A stretch of 24,424 nt of DNA, from the NCBI GenBank assembly GCA_023424965.1, contig JAFADI010000072.1, positions 1 to 24,424 on the forward strand, written 5' to 3'. Position numbers and translations under genes: made by a program. The stretch comes from Bacillota bacterium. Lineage in GTDB: Bacteria; Bacillota; Clostridia; Acetivibrionales; JAFADI01. Below, one piece after another: positions 14,218 through 21,525 of the stretch; the first letter of the stretch is position 1, and each line of letters begins with the position of its first letter. Under the pieces are notes generated by a model. It ran no database searches. It was not told where the DNA came from and saw only the letters and a program-made list of their open reading frames with translations.

Positions 14218-15900
14218 TCAGACTGGGCTTGCAGGAGGATCGACGGATTCTCCAGTTCCCGCAGGCGGATCAGGGGGTGTTTGGGCCGGTGGAGGAACAG
14301 GAGCTTTTTTCGTACCCTTCTTTACAAGCCTTTCCAAAGCTTTGTAAGTGCTCTGGTGAATCTTTTCTTCACTGGTCACTTTCCCATCGATCTTTATTAC
14401 TTTATACGTATCTACGACATAGCCTCTCATGGCTTCATGGTCCACCCTCTCTGTACCTTCAAGAAGGGTTGGGTCGTTAACATACCTGACAGGAGGAGGC
14501 TCCAGAGTCTTTATGGTTTTGGGATTTATGCTTACGGTCTTGCCGGGAGTCTCATTTGTGCCTTTCAGCGAGAAAAATATCTGGTTTCCCTTTGTTACCC
14601 AGCCTTCAATTTTCAGCGGCCAGTTGGTGGAATTTTTGAATTTGAAATCCACGGAGCCGTAAGATACGGCGGCGTCCCTCCCGAAGGGGACATAGCCCAC
14701 GGTAAACATATGGTTGTGACGCTCTACCACATTCATATCGGAAAAGAGGACTGAATTGTACAGGGTGGTCGACACCTGGCATATCCCTCCGCCAATGTCG
14801 TCCACGATGGTTCCGCCCGCATAGGTGTGGGCCGTTTTATAGCCTCCGGCTTCCGTCCTGGGTCCTACCACATCGTTAAAGGAAAATACCTGGCCCGGAG
14901 CCAGCACAGTGCCGTTTATTCTGGACACCGCTATTCTTATATTGACGCCCCTGTTGGCATCGTTCTGGTTTCCGGTATAAAACTGGGTATTGAAGGTAGA
15001 GAGCGTGTCCTTCAGCAGGTTAGCGGAAGCCATGGCGCTTGTTACCTTTGGCTGTGTAAACACAACAGGGAGTACCTTTTCAGTGTTTTCCGTCTTGTCC
15101 AGCTCCGAAGCAATCGCCTCAAGGGAAGACTTCTCTATGCTTCTGCCCACAACATGAGGGACCACGGTGACTGAATTGTTTTCGACCTTCGCAGTGGCAT
15201 CAACAGGCTGTTGGGATACCTTGCCGTAAATGACCTCCACATCGATTTTGGCAGGAGGTATTTTAACCAGAGGCACCTCCAGCTTTCCGCCGCTGGCCGA
15301 CTGAATCAGCGTATCAATCTCTGTATAGAGCTTTTCCTTTTCGATGGACTCTCCCGAGTGCCCGGAATAGAGGATTACCTTATCGTTTGAAATTGACAGG
15401 TCCGCTTCTTTCACCGGAGTCAATGTTTTGCTATAGAGGGAGTCAATTGCACTTTTTACCTTGTTTTCATCATAGCGGGAGGTAAGGGGAATTTTGACCG
15501 GTTCTTTGGAAGTCTTTACGATGGAAGACAACCTGCCGATGATATTTCCGCTTCTGCCCACCTCCATGGCCTTCTCTACTGCGGCATCGATGTCATAGCT
15601 CAGATTTATGTCCGAAAGGCTGATCTTTTCGGATTGGTCCTTCGCAGTAAAAAGAACCTCGCTATCCTTTGCCTTATCCTGAAAGCGGGTTTTCAGCAAA
15701 TCGGTGATTTCCTCTCTGGAAAGGCCCGCTACATCAATGTCGTTAATATATACGCCTTTATAGACATTATCATTCTTTAAAACCGTATATGTAACCTGCG
15801 AAGCGATGGCAAGCATAAGAAGGATAAATGCAACCAAACTGAAAACAGCTATTTTTTTAGGGAACGGTTTTGCTACTCTTCCCTGAACCTCAGCATCCAT
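14218..15900 (-). CDS. VanW family protein, membrane-anchored wall protein
   Basis: A 560-residue protein with one membrane anchor (about 19-38) and a large exterior part. Residues about 45-300 form two modules resembling the putative peptidoglycan-binding region found before VanW domains (VYINDIDVAGLSREEITDLL, LPVVFTQPKVTSAMASA). The VanW domain spans about 310-445 with RIAVSRINGTVLAPGQVFSF, GGYKTAHTY and IGGGICQVSTTLYN, including the conserved Cys374. Then comes a G5-like domain (about 455-530, LLEGTERVDHEAMRGYVVDT) and a Pro-rich tail. Despite the name, VanW has no proven role in vancomycin resistance; relatives in spore formers are usually linked to the cell wall or spore envelope. The ATG has GGGGTG upstream, and a likely promoter is 80-105 nt upstream. 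The gene appears monocistronic and converges on the stress-protein gene. Confidence 0.9.
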   Translation of the reverse strand: MDAEVQGRVAKPFPKKIAVFSLVAFILLMLAIASQVTYTVLKNDNVYKGVYINDIDVAGLSREEITDLLKTRFQDKAKDSEVLFTAKDQSEKISLSDINLSYDIDAAVEKAMEVGRSGNIIGRLSSIVKTSKEPVKIPLTSRYDENKVKSAIDSLYSKTLTPVKEADLSISNDKVILYSGHSGESIEKEKLYTEIDTLIQSASGGKLEVPLVKIPPAKIDVEVIYGKVSQQPVDATAKVENNSVTVVPHVVGRSIEKSSLEAIASELDKTENTEKVLPVVFTQPKVTSAMASANLLKDTLSTFNTQFYTGNQNDANRGVNIRIAVSRINGTVLAPGQVFSFNDVVGPRTEAGGYKTAHTYAGGTIVDDIGGGICQVSTTLYNSVLFSDMNVVERHNHMFTVGYVPFGRDAAVSYGSVDFKFKNSTNWPLKIEGWVTKGNQIFFSLKGTNETPGKTVSINPKTIKTLEPPPVRYVNDPTLLEGTERVDHEAMRGYVVDTYKVIKIDGKVTSEEKIHQSTYKALERLVKKGTKKAPVPPPAQTPPDPPAGTGESVDPPASPV

Positions 15901-15976
15901 TTAAAACACCCCATAATTTTAGAAAATGACAAACTTTTTTAATTTATACCCACAATTATTATGAAAATACTAATAT

Positions 15977-16005
15977 ATTATCGCAATATTATGGGAAAAA
16001 CTCAA
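15977..16005 (-). promoter_or_regulatory. Candidate sigma-A promoter for the VanW gene
   Basis: On the minus strand TTGAGT (16005-16000), a 17-nt spacer and GATAAT (15982-15977), about 77 nt upstream of the start codon. The surrounding divergent gap (15901-16140) is very AT-rich. Confidence 0.55.
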
Positions 16006-16140
16006 TATATTTTTCCATGTAAGAATATTACTCCTTTGCCGATATAAAATTTGACGAAAAATCAGGCAAATAGTTCCGAAAATAATATTAAGATTATATT
16101 ACATTCACAGGTGTAAGAACCGGAAAGAAGGAAATCTGAC

Positions 16141-16749
16141 ATGAGTAGAACTGCAAACGGATTTGATCCGGAGGAGTTTGAAAAGCTGTGCGGGAAGCTG
16201 GGAGCAAAAGGAATCATTGAAGAGGTAGAAATAAGATATGACAGACCTGTCTACTTTAATAAGATAAGAGAAGCAATAAAAACAGATCGGAGGGGGGAAG
16301 TGGTATTTGCGGTTATAAGGCCCAACGGTAAAATCATCACTGTAGCCAGCCCGGAATATCCCCGGGGGATTTTCCGCATTCCCACCGGAGGACTGGGCCA
16401 TGGGGAAGATATCGTTGAAGCCGTTTGCAGGGAAACGAAGGAAGAGCTGGGACTGGAAGCCGAAATAATAAGATTTGCGGGAGTAATAAAGATTAGATTC
16501 CTGTGGGGAAATGAAGAAGAAATGTTTTATTCCTACCTGTTCCTGCTCAGGGAGACCGGCGGGAAGCTCCTTGAAGATGCCACGGATGACGAAGTGAGCG
16601 AGGTCAAGGAAGTGGGAAGGGAAGGATTGCATGACATTGCCGCAGCCCTTGCAGGGATCGAGGGGGAGTGGCGCGATTGGGGCAGATTCAGGCATGTCAC
16701 CACCGACGCCATTTACAGGGCGCTCAAAGAGGAGGGGTCACAGATTTGA
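16141..16749 (+). CDS. Nudix hydrolase
   Basis: A 202-residue protein with an exact-spacing Nudix box at 83-105: Gly83-x5-Glu89-x7-Arg97-Glu98-x2-Glu101-Glu102-x-Gly104 (GGLGHGEDIVEAVCRETKEE), the metal-binding loop that cleaves nucleoside diphosphates linked to another group. Thr99 replaces the usual hydrophobic residue. An N-terminal extension of about 50 residues and a C-terminal helix (HVTTDAIYRALKEEG) flank the fold. The substrate cannot be told from sequence; ADP-ribose, NADH-like compounds or oxidised nucleotides are typical. The ATG has AGAAGGAA upstream. Its TGA overlaps the TTG start of the phosphodiesterase gene (TTGA), so the two are probably translated together. Confidence 0.88.
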   Translation: MSRTANGFDPEEFEKLCGKLGAKGIIEEVEIRYDRPVYFNKIREAIKTDRRGEVVFAVIRPNGKIITVASPEYPRGIFRIPTGGLGHGEDIVEAVCRETKEELGLEAEIIRFAGVIKIRFLWGNEEEMFYSYLFLLRETGGKLLEDATDDEVSEVKEVGREGLHDIAAALAGIEGEWRDWGRFRHVTTDAIYRALKEEGSQI

Positions 16750-17225
16750 AAATATTGCTCTTTAGTGATTCACACGGATATACGCATAACATGGTAAAGG
16801 CTATCGATAAAAACAGTGACATCGATTTGGTTATCCATCTGGGTGATTTTATTAAAGACGGCATCAAGCTGAAGGACACTTATAAAAGCATACCTTTCGA
16901 ACTGGTGCCGGGCAATAACGACTGGACGGCCGACTATCCCCAGGAAAAAATCCTGGAACTGGAAGGTAAAAAAATATTTATCACCCATGGGCACCATTAT
17001 AATGTCAAGTACAATTACCGGAGAATTATAGACAGGGGGAAGGCCTTGAAGGCCGATGCCGTATTCTTCGGGCATACCCATCTTGCCGAAGAAATGCTTT
17101 CCGAAGGCATGATGCTTTTGAACCCCGGAAGCATCAGCCTGCCAAGCAAAGCAAACAGGCCCACCTGCTGTCTTGTGGAGATCAGTGAAGGCAAAATAAA
17201 AGCGAGATTTTTAGGAGCCGGGTAA
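16746..17225 (+). CDS. YfcE/MJ0936-type metallophosphodiesterase
   Basis: A 159-residue calcineurin-like phosphoesterase. The metal-binding set is complete: Asp8 and His10 (FSDSHG), Asp34 (HLGDF), Asn57 (PGNND), His81 (THGHH) and GHTH at 109-112. Relatives hydrolyse phosphodiesters in vitro; physiological substrates are poorly known. The start is assigned to TTG at 16746 because the protein then begins KILLFSDSHG, as in the family, GAGGAGGGG lies just upstream, and it overlaps the Nudix stop by 4 nt. An upstream in-frame start inside the Nudix gene would add 26 residues unlike the family. Both enzymes act on nucleotide or phosphate esters, so they may share a housekeeping role, which is inference. 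Confidence 0.88.
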   Translation: MKILLFSDSHGYTHNMVKAIDKNSDIDLVIHLGDFIKDGIKLKDTYKSIPFELVPGNNDWTADYPQEKILELEGKKIFITHGHHYNVKYNYRRIIDRGKALKADAVFFGHTHLAEEMLSEGMMLLNPGSISLPSKANRPTCCLVEISEGKIKARFLGAG

Positions 17226-17277
17226 GGGAAAACAACTTCTTATCCAGAATATGGGTATAGAAAGGGTGAATTCTGTT

Positions 17278-17301
17278 TATACTCTTTATATAAAGAGTGT
17301 A
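17278..17301 (+). promoter_or_regulatory. Perfect palindrome against the DUF2508 ribosome binding site
   Basis: ACTCTTTATATAAAGAGT (17281-17298) is an 18-bp perfect palindrome, extended by TAT/GTA flanks. It touches the AAGGAGG ribosome binding site at 17301-17307. It could be a dimeric repressor operator or an mRNA hairpin limiting translation. Confidence 0.5.
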
Positions 17302-17313
17302 AGGAGGATTTTT

Positions 17314-17664
17314 ATGAACCTCAGTCCTGGCAGAAACGAAAGGGTGAAGAATGAAAGAACGGCCCTGGGAGAATGGCTTTCAAGGGCATTTAGCGTGAGC
17401 CGGAAAGCAAAAACGGCGGCACTGAAGGATATGGAAGAGACAGCCCAGCTGCTGGAAAGCATAAGCAGCATTAAAAAGGAATGGAGCAGCGCAGTTAACA
17501 ACTTTGAGTATGCCGATTCGCAAGAGATGGTTGATTACTATACATACAAAATCAAGGCATACGAAGTTATGTACGAATTTTTACTTAAAAAAGCCAAAGC
17601 AAAGGGAGTCCGGGTTGACCTGGCCTCAATGCCTGGGCTGCCTTGCTGTGAAGCCCCATTTTAA
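17314..17664 (+). CDS. DUF2508 (YaaL-like) family protein
   Basis: A 116-residue, mostly helical, charged protein of unknown function. The C-terminal half carries the family pattern EWSSAVNNFEYADSQEMVDY followed by YTYKIKAYEVMYEFLLKKAK, as in Bacillus YaaL. The ATG at 17314 is chosen because AAGGAGG lies 6 nt before it; the frame is open further upstream but would pass through a perfect palindrome and lacks another ribosome binding site. In Bacilli and many Clostridia this gene sits beside bofA, as here. It ends with an unusual Cys-Cys pair (PGLPCCEAPF). No membrane segment is seen. Confidence 0.85.
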   Translation: MNLSPGRNERVKNERTALGEWLSRAFSVSRKAKTAALKDMEETAQLLESISSIKKEWSSAVNNFEYADSQEMVDYYTYKIKAYEVMYEFLLKKAKAKGVRVDLASMPGLPCCEAPF

Positions 17665-17692
17665 ATTAATTGTAATAAATTCCTGCCTCAAT

Positions 17693-17722
17693 CATATATT
17701 TCTTAGTGTAGGTTGTACAAAA
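17693..17722 (+). promoter_or_regulatory. Candidate sigma-E-like sporulation promoter for bofA
   Basis: CATATATT (17693-17700), a 14-nt spacer and GTACAAAA (17715-17722) resemble the ATATT and CATACAAT elements of mother-cell sigma-E. bofA is sigma-E dependent in Bacillus. The match is partial and the area is AT-rich. Confidence 0.3.
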
Positions 17723-17751
17723 ATCTTTTGACAGCTGCAGCGGGTGAAAAT

Positions 17752-17967
17752 ATGATGGAGACAGGACAAGGGATGGTTATAAGAATATTGGTCAAAATAT
17801 TGTATAATGGAGTACTTGGAGGGGTTGCCCTGCTGATTGTAAATTTTTTGGGAAATTCTCTGGGATTCCACATCGCTTTTAATGTAGTTACCGCTCTGGC
17901 AGTGGGCTTTCTGGGGCTGCCCGGCCTTGGCCTTCTGGTCATTATCCAATCCATGTTTAATTCCTAG
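17752..17967 (+). CDS. BofA family pro-sigma-K processing inhibitor, short form
   Basis: A hydrophobic protein of 71 residues with the BofA core: NGVLGGVALLIVNFLG, FGFHI-like LGFHIAFN, VVTALAVGFLGLPGLGLLVI. In Bacillus, BofA holds the SpoIVFB protease inactive in the forespore outer membrane until late sporulation. Most BofA proteins are about 85-90 residues with an extra N-terminal membrane helix; here only the C-terminal two helices are seen and no helix is encoded upstream in the same frame. The start is uncertain: ATG 17752 has a weak GGGTG upstream, TTG 17713 would add 13 polar residues, and ATG 17773 is also possible. The neighbour DUF2508 gene supports the identity. Confidence 0.82.
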   Translation: MMETGQGMVIRILVKILYNGVLGGVALLIVNFLGNSLGFHIAFNVVTALAVGFLGLPGLGLLVIIQSMFNS

Positions 17968-18032
17968 CACAATGCCTTACTTTTCTTAATACAAATCTAT
18001 CTTTTCAAATTGTATACAAAGAACATTGTTAA

Positions 18033-18053
18033 ACGCAATTTTGCCGTATTTTT
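18033..18053 (+). terminator. Possible weak terminator after bofA
   Basis: ACGCA (18033-18037) pairs with TGCCGT (18042-18047) with one bulged base and an ATTT loop, then ATTTTT. The stem is short, so activity is uncertain. Confidence 0.35.
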
Positions 18054-18074
18054 GAGTACTTTCAATAACTGAAC

Positions 18075-18103
18075 TTGACAAAAAATAGACAAAGAAGTAT
18101 ACT
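18075..18103 (+). promoter_or_regulatory. Strong sigma-A promoter for the por operon
   Basis: A perfect TTGACA (18075-18080), a 17-nt spacer and TATACT (18098-18103). Transcription would start near 18110, about 235 nt before porC. A palindrome TTGTATACAA lies upstream at 18010-18019. Confidence 0.8.
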
Positions 18104-18109
18104 TTAATG

Positions 18110-18343
18110 TGGGTAAAAAATAACATTACCGCCTGGTTAATCATGTAATTCTACTATTCAAAGTAAGAGCCGGACCGTATGTCATGTTTGGACATATCAA
18201 CTACTGCTTTTTAATATCTGGGAAATTATGTTTTTCCTTTTGAAATCAGTTCTGTGCGGCATTCTTAGAAGCTTTTACTTTTGTGGATTTACTAGGAATA
18301 TAACCATCTATTTACTTAATCAATAAAGAGGAGGTTTGTCACA
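18110..18343 (+). promoter_or_regulatory. Leader region of the por operon
   Basis: The gap between bofA and porC (17968-18343) holds no gene. Downstream of the promoter, about 235 nt of leader contains small stems: GGTAA/TTACC (18112-18116, 18126-18130) and TATGTC/GACATA with a 7-nt loop (18178-18196). A CTGCTTTTT run follows near 18205, so a weak attenuator is possible. AGAGGAGGT precedes the porC ATG. I do not recognise a known riboswitch. Confidence 0.4.
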
Positions 18344-18922
18344 ATGGGCAAGGTTGTTGAAATCAGATGGCACGGTCGTGGTGGACAAGGTGCAAAAACA
18401 GCTTCATTGTTGCTGGCAGATGCAGCGTTCAATACTGGAAAATACATTCAGGGCTTTCCTGAATATGGTCCGGAGAGAATGGGAGCGCCAATCACTGCTT
18501 ACAACAGGATAAGCGACGACAGGCTGTCAATCCACAGCAATATTTATGAACCCGATTATGTGGTTGTTGTTGATGATACGCTACTTGCGTCTGTTGATGT
18601 TACAGCAGGCTTGAAGGAAGAGGGAGCAATCATTATCAACACAACCAAATCACCTGAAGCTGTCAGGTCTTATTTAAAGGGCTACAAAGGAAAGGTATGC
18701 ACAATAGATGCAAGAACCATATCTGTTGATACCTTGGGCAAATACTTCCCCAACACTCCCATGCTTGGCGCAGTTGTAAAGGTCAGCCAGGTTATGGATG
18801 AAAAAGAATTCCTTACTGATATGGTAGAATCCTTCAAGCATAAATTTGCTAAGAAACCCGAAGTTGTTGACGGAAACATAAAGGCTCTGGAGAGGTCCCT
18901 GCAGGAGGTGAAAGGTCTATGA
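18344..18922 (+). CDS. porC: Pyruvate:ferredoxin oxidoreductase gamma subunit
   Basis: A 192-residue subunit of the four-subunit 2-oxoacid:ferredoxin oxidoreductase, which oxidises pyruvate with CoA to acetyl-CoA and CO2 and reduces ferredoxin in the cytosol. The family signature WHGRGGQGAKTASLLLADA (with GRGGQG at 11-16) and the following QGFPEYGPERMGAP are clear, and the length is normal. The ATG has AGAGGAGGT upstream. It is the first gene of a gamma-delta-alpha-beta operon and overlaps porD by 4 nt (ATGA). The operon uses more A- and T-ending codons than most genes in the window, in keeping with high expression. The exact 2-oxoacid (pyruvate rather than a branched-chain acid) is inferred from close similarity to clostridial and Thermotoga-type enzymes. 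Confidence 0.92.
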   Translation: MGKVVEIRWHGRGGQGAKTASLLLADAAFNTGKYIQGFPEYGPERMGAPITAYNRISDDRLSIHSNIYEPDYVVVVDDTLLASVDVTAGLKEEGAIIINTTKSPEAVRSYLKGYKGKVCTIDARTISVDTLGKYFPNTPMLGAVVKVSQVMDEKEFLTDMVESFKHKFAKKPEVVDGNIKALERSLQEVKGL

Positions 18923-19230
18923 GCAAGAAAGAATTGAAAACAGTTACAAATGATGTCACATGGAAGGAAATCACCGAGGGCGGCGTTATTCCTTATGCCG
19001 GAAATGCAGAACTTTTCAAAACCGGTGACTGGCGTTCAATGAAGCCCGTTTGGATACAGGAAAAATGCAAACAGTGTCTGCTCTGCTACCCTGTTTGTCC
19101 GGATACATCAATACTTATCAATGAAGAAGGAAAAAGGGTTGATTTTGATTTCGACCACTGCAAAGGCTGCGGCGTATGCGTTAAGGTTTGCCCTTTCAAG
19201 GCCATTGATTTTGTGGAGGAAAGCAAGTAA
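18919..19230 (+). CDS. porD: Pyruvate:ferredoxin oxidoreductase delta subunit (2x[4Fe-4S] ferredoxin)
   Basis: A 103-residue ferredoxin-like subunit carrying two [4Fe-4S] clusters that relay electrons from the catalytic beta subunit to external ferredoxin. The ligands are Cys50, 53, 56, 60 (CKQCLLCYPVCPD) and Cys81, 84, 87, 91 (CKGCGVCVKVCP). The N-terminal extension (GGVIPYAGNAELFKTGDWRS) is typical of PorD. Its ATG overlaps the porC stop codon. A gap of 89 nt with a stem-loop separates it from porA. Confidence 0.94.
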   Translation: MSKKELKTVTNDVTWKEITEGGVIPYAGNAELFKTGDWRSMKPVWIQEKCKQCLLCYPVCPDTSILINEEGKRVDFDFDHCKGCGVCVKVCPFKAIDFVEESK

Positions 19231-19253
19231 CAAAATTCGAATGTTCTGTGGAG

Positions 19254-19292
19254 CGCAGTTTACTCTATAGAAATTCCGAACTGTAAACTGTG
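19254..19292 (+). other. Intercistronic stem-loop between porD and porA
   Basis: CAGTTTAC (19256-19263) pairs perfectly with GTAAACTG (19283-19290), extendable to 10 bp, around a 19-nt loop. It is followed by TGTTATTT, too poor in T for efficient termination. An mRNA processing or stability element is more likely. Confidence 0.5.
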
Positions 19293-19319
19293 TTATTTAT
19301 AAGGAGGCGAAGTTTTAAA

Positions 19320-20504
19320 ATGGCTATAAGAGAAAGAATGAGTGGTAACGAAGCGATGGCTGTTGCCATGAAACAGATAAATCCGGATGTTGTTGCGGCT
19401 TTCCCGATAACTCCGTCTACGGAAGTTCCTCAATATTTTTCAACCTTTGTAGCTGATGGTGCGGTGGATACCGAATTCGTAGCAGTAGAATCCGAACACA
19501 GTGCCATGTCCGCTTGTGTAGGCGCCCAGGCGGCAGGCGGCAGGGCAATGACTGCCACTTCAGCCAATGGTTTGGCTCTGATGTGGGAAATACTCTATAT
19601 CGCAGCATGCTCAAGACTTCCGATCGTTATGGCATGTGTGAATAGAACTTTATCAGGACCCTTGAACATTCACAATGACCACAGTGACTCCATGGGAGCA
19701 AGGGATTCCGGATGGATACAGTTGTATTCCGAAAACAACCAGGAGGCATATGACAATATGCTGATGGCCAACAGAATCGGTGAACATCCTGATGTAGTAC
19801 TGCCTGTTATGGTTTGCCAGGATGGCTTTATTACTTCCCATGCAATCGAAAATATTGACCTGCTGGAAGATGATAAGGTAAAAGCCTTTGTTGGTGAATA
19901 CAATCCGGAAAATTACCTCTTAAATAGAGAAAACCCAATATCCGTTGGTCCTCTCGACCTTCAGGCACACTGCTTCGAGCATAAGAGACAGCAGGCTCAG
20001 GCAATGATGAACGCAAAGAAGGTTATCCTTGAGGTGTCGGAAGAGTTTGCAAAACTCACCGGAAGAAGCTATGGCCTCTTCGAAGAATATAAGACCGATG
20101 ATGCTGAGGTTTGCATGGTCGTATTGAATTCCACTGCAGGTACTGCAAAGTATGTAGTAGACCAGTACAGGGCCGAAGGCAAGAAAGTCGGCTTGATCAA
20201 ACCGAGAGTATTCAGACCTTTCCCTGTTGACGAATTCGCTGCTGCATTATCCAAGTTCAAGGCAGTCGCTGTCATGGACAAGGCTGACAGCTTCAATGCT
20301 GCAGGTGGCCCCCTCTTCACGGAGGTCACAAGCGCCATGTTTGCAAAGGGCGTAGTTGCACCTAAGGTTGTCAACTATATCTACGGTCTGGGTGGAAGAG
20401 ACGTCAGGTCTACCGATCTTGAAATTGTTTACAATAATTTATTGCAAATCGCAAATACAGGTAAGGTAGACTCAGTTTACAACTACCTTGGCGTAAGAGA
20501 ATAG
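19320..20504 (+). CDS. porA: Pyruvate:ferredoxin oxidoreductase alpha subunit
   Basis: A 394-residue subunit that forms the active site together with PorB. The N-terminal pyrimidine-type domain contains FPITPSTEVPQYF (PITPS at 29-33, substrate and TPP contacts), EFVAVESEHSAMSACVGAQA, SANGLALMWEILY and GPLNIHNDHSD, all typical of this family. The C-terminal part has the transketolase-C-like domain (VVLNSTAGTAKYVVDQYRAE, VGLIKPRVFRPFPVDEF, AVMDKADSF). The ATG at 19320 is chosen for the AAGGAGG 13 nt upstream; an upstream in-frame start would overlap the intercistronic hairpin. porB follows after 12 nt. Confidence 0.95.
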   Translation: MAIRERMSGNEAMAVAMKQINPDVVAAFPITPSTEVPQYFSTFVADGAVDTEFVAVESEHSAMSACVGAQAAGGRAMTATSANGLALMWEILYIAACSRLPIVMACVNRTLSGPLNIHNDHSDSMGARDSGWIQLYSENNQEAYDNMLMANRIGEHPDVVLPVMVCQDGFITSHAIENIDLLEDDKVKAFVGEYNPENYLLNRENPISVGPLDLQAHCFEHKRQQAQAMMNAKKVILEVSEEFAKLTGRSYGLFEEYKTDDAEVCMVVLNSTAGTAKYVVDQYRAEGKKVGLIKPRVFRPFPVDEFAAALSKFKAVAVMDKADSFNAAGGPLFTEVTSAMFAKGVVAPKVVNYIYGLGGRDVRSTDLEIVYNNLLQIANTGKVDSVYNYLGVRE

Positions 20505-20516
20505 GAGGTGCGATCA

Positions 20517-21455
20517 ATGGCTTATAATTTAAAAGAGGTTGCAAAAAAACCTGAAAGATTTACGGGCGGACACAGAATGTGTGCCGGCTGCGGCGCTCCT
20601 GTCGTGGTCAGACAGATACTCAGGGCATTGAAGCCGGAGGATCATGCAGTAATTGGAAGTGCAACAGGTTGTTTGGAAGTTTCAACTTTCCTTTATCCAT
20701 ATACTTCGTGGAAGGATTCCTTTATTCACAATGCCTTTGAAAATTCCGGAGCTTCCGTGTCCGGTGCCGAAGCTGCATACGTGGCAATGAAGAGAAGAGG
20801 AAAGGTAAAGGGCGACACCAAGTTCATCGCATTCGGCGGAGACGGCGGAACTTACGACATCGGTCTCCAGTCCCTGTCGGGCGCAATGGAAAGAGGCCAT
20901 GACATGGTTTACGTGTGCTACGACAACGGAGCATACATGAACACAGGTATCCAGAGGTCATCAGCCACTCCGAAATATGCCGACACCACGACCTCTCCCG
21001 CAGGCAAGAAAATACCCGGAAAGCAGCAGTGGAGAAAGGATTTGACCGAGGTTATGGCAAATCACCATCTCCCATATGTCTGTCAGACGGCAGCGATAGG
21101 AAATATGAAGGACCTTTACGAAAAGTCTGAAAAATGCCTTTATACAAGCGGTCCTGCATTTATGAACGTATTGGCTCCCTGCCCCAGAGGCTGGCAGTAC
21201 AACACCCCCGATTTGATGGATATAAACAAGCTGGCTGTGGAAACCTGCTTCTGGCCTCTTTATGAAGTAATCGACGGGAAATATGTGATCAACTACAAGC
21301 CGAAGAACAAGCTCCCTGTGAAGGACTTCTTAAAGGCCCAGGGAAGGTTCAAGCACATGTTCAAGGCAGGAAACGAATACATGATCGAAGAAGTACAGGC
21401 GGAAGTGGACAAGAGATGGAATGCTCTCTTGAAGCTTGCCGGAGAAGAAGTTTAA
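20517..21455 (+). CDS. porB: Pyruvate:ferredoxin oxidoreductase beta subunit
   Basis: A 312-residue TPP-binding subunit. The cofactor motif runs from GGDGGTYDIG (Gly108-Asp109-Gly110) to DNGAYMNTG (Asn137), binding Mg-TPP. Cys22 and Cys25 (MCAGCGAP), Cys52 (TGCLEV) and Cys222 (APCPRGW) match the four ligands of the proximal [4Fe-4S] cluster in four-subunit enzymes. The ATG at 20517 has AGGAGGTG upstream; an in-frame start three codons earlier lies within that site. It closes the por operon and is followed by a 13-bp terminator hairpin. All key residues are present. Confidence 0.95.
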   Translation: MAYNLKEVAKKPERFTGGHRMCAGCGAPVVVRQILRALKPEDHAVIGSATGCLEVSTFLYPYTSWKDSFIHNAFENSGASVSGAEAAYVAMKRRGKVKGDTKFIAFGGDGGTYDIGLQSLSGAMERGHDMVYVCYDNGAYMNTGIQRSSATPKYADTTTSPAGKKIPGKQQWRKDLTEVMANHHLPYVCQTAAIGNMKDLYEKSEKCLYTSGPAFMNVLAPCPRGWQYNTPDLMDINKLAVETCFWPLYEVIDGKYVINYKPKNKLPVKDFLKAQGRFKHMFKAGNEYMIEEVQAEVDKRWNALLKLAGEEV

Positions 21456-21467
21456 TCGAAGGTTAAC

Positions 21468-21508
21468 AAAAGCGGCGGGGTATCAAACCCTGCCGCTTTT
21501 ATTTTTTT
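21468..21508. terminator. Strong terminator after porB, shared with the convergent kinase gene
   Basis: AAAAGCGGCGGGG (21468-21480) pairs with CCCTGCCGCTTTT (21488-21500), 13 bp with one G-T pair and a 7-nt loop, then ATTTTTTT. On the minus strand TTTTGTT follows the hairpin, 26-58 nt after the kinase stop. Confidence 0.9.
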
Positions 21509-21525
21509 GCCCCGCCGGAGGACGG

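Noticed and set aside
14218..15900. Vancomycin resistance gene
   Set aside because: The VanW domain alone is widespread in Firmicutes without resistance, and no vanH, vanA or vanX genes are nearby; the adjacent-looking two-component pair is 6 kb away.
16105..16695. A 196-codon frame antisense to the Nudix hydrolase gene
   Set aside because: The sense strand has a perfect Nudix box and a proper start. The antisense product shows no family features.
18021..18040. Rex-type redox operator before the por promoter
   Set aside because: Only one half-site (TTGTTAAA) is visible; the matching TTAACAA half is missing.
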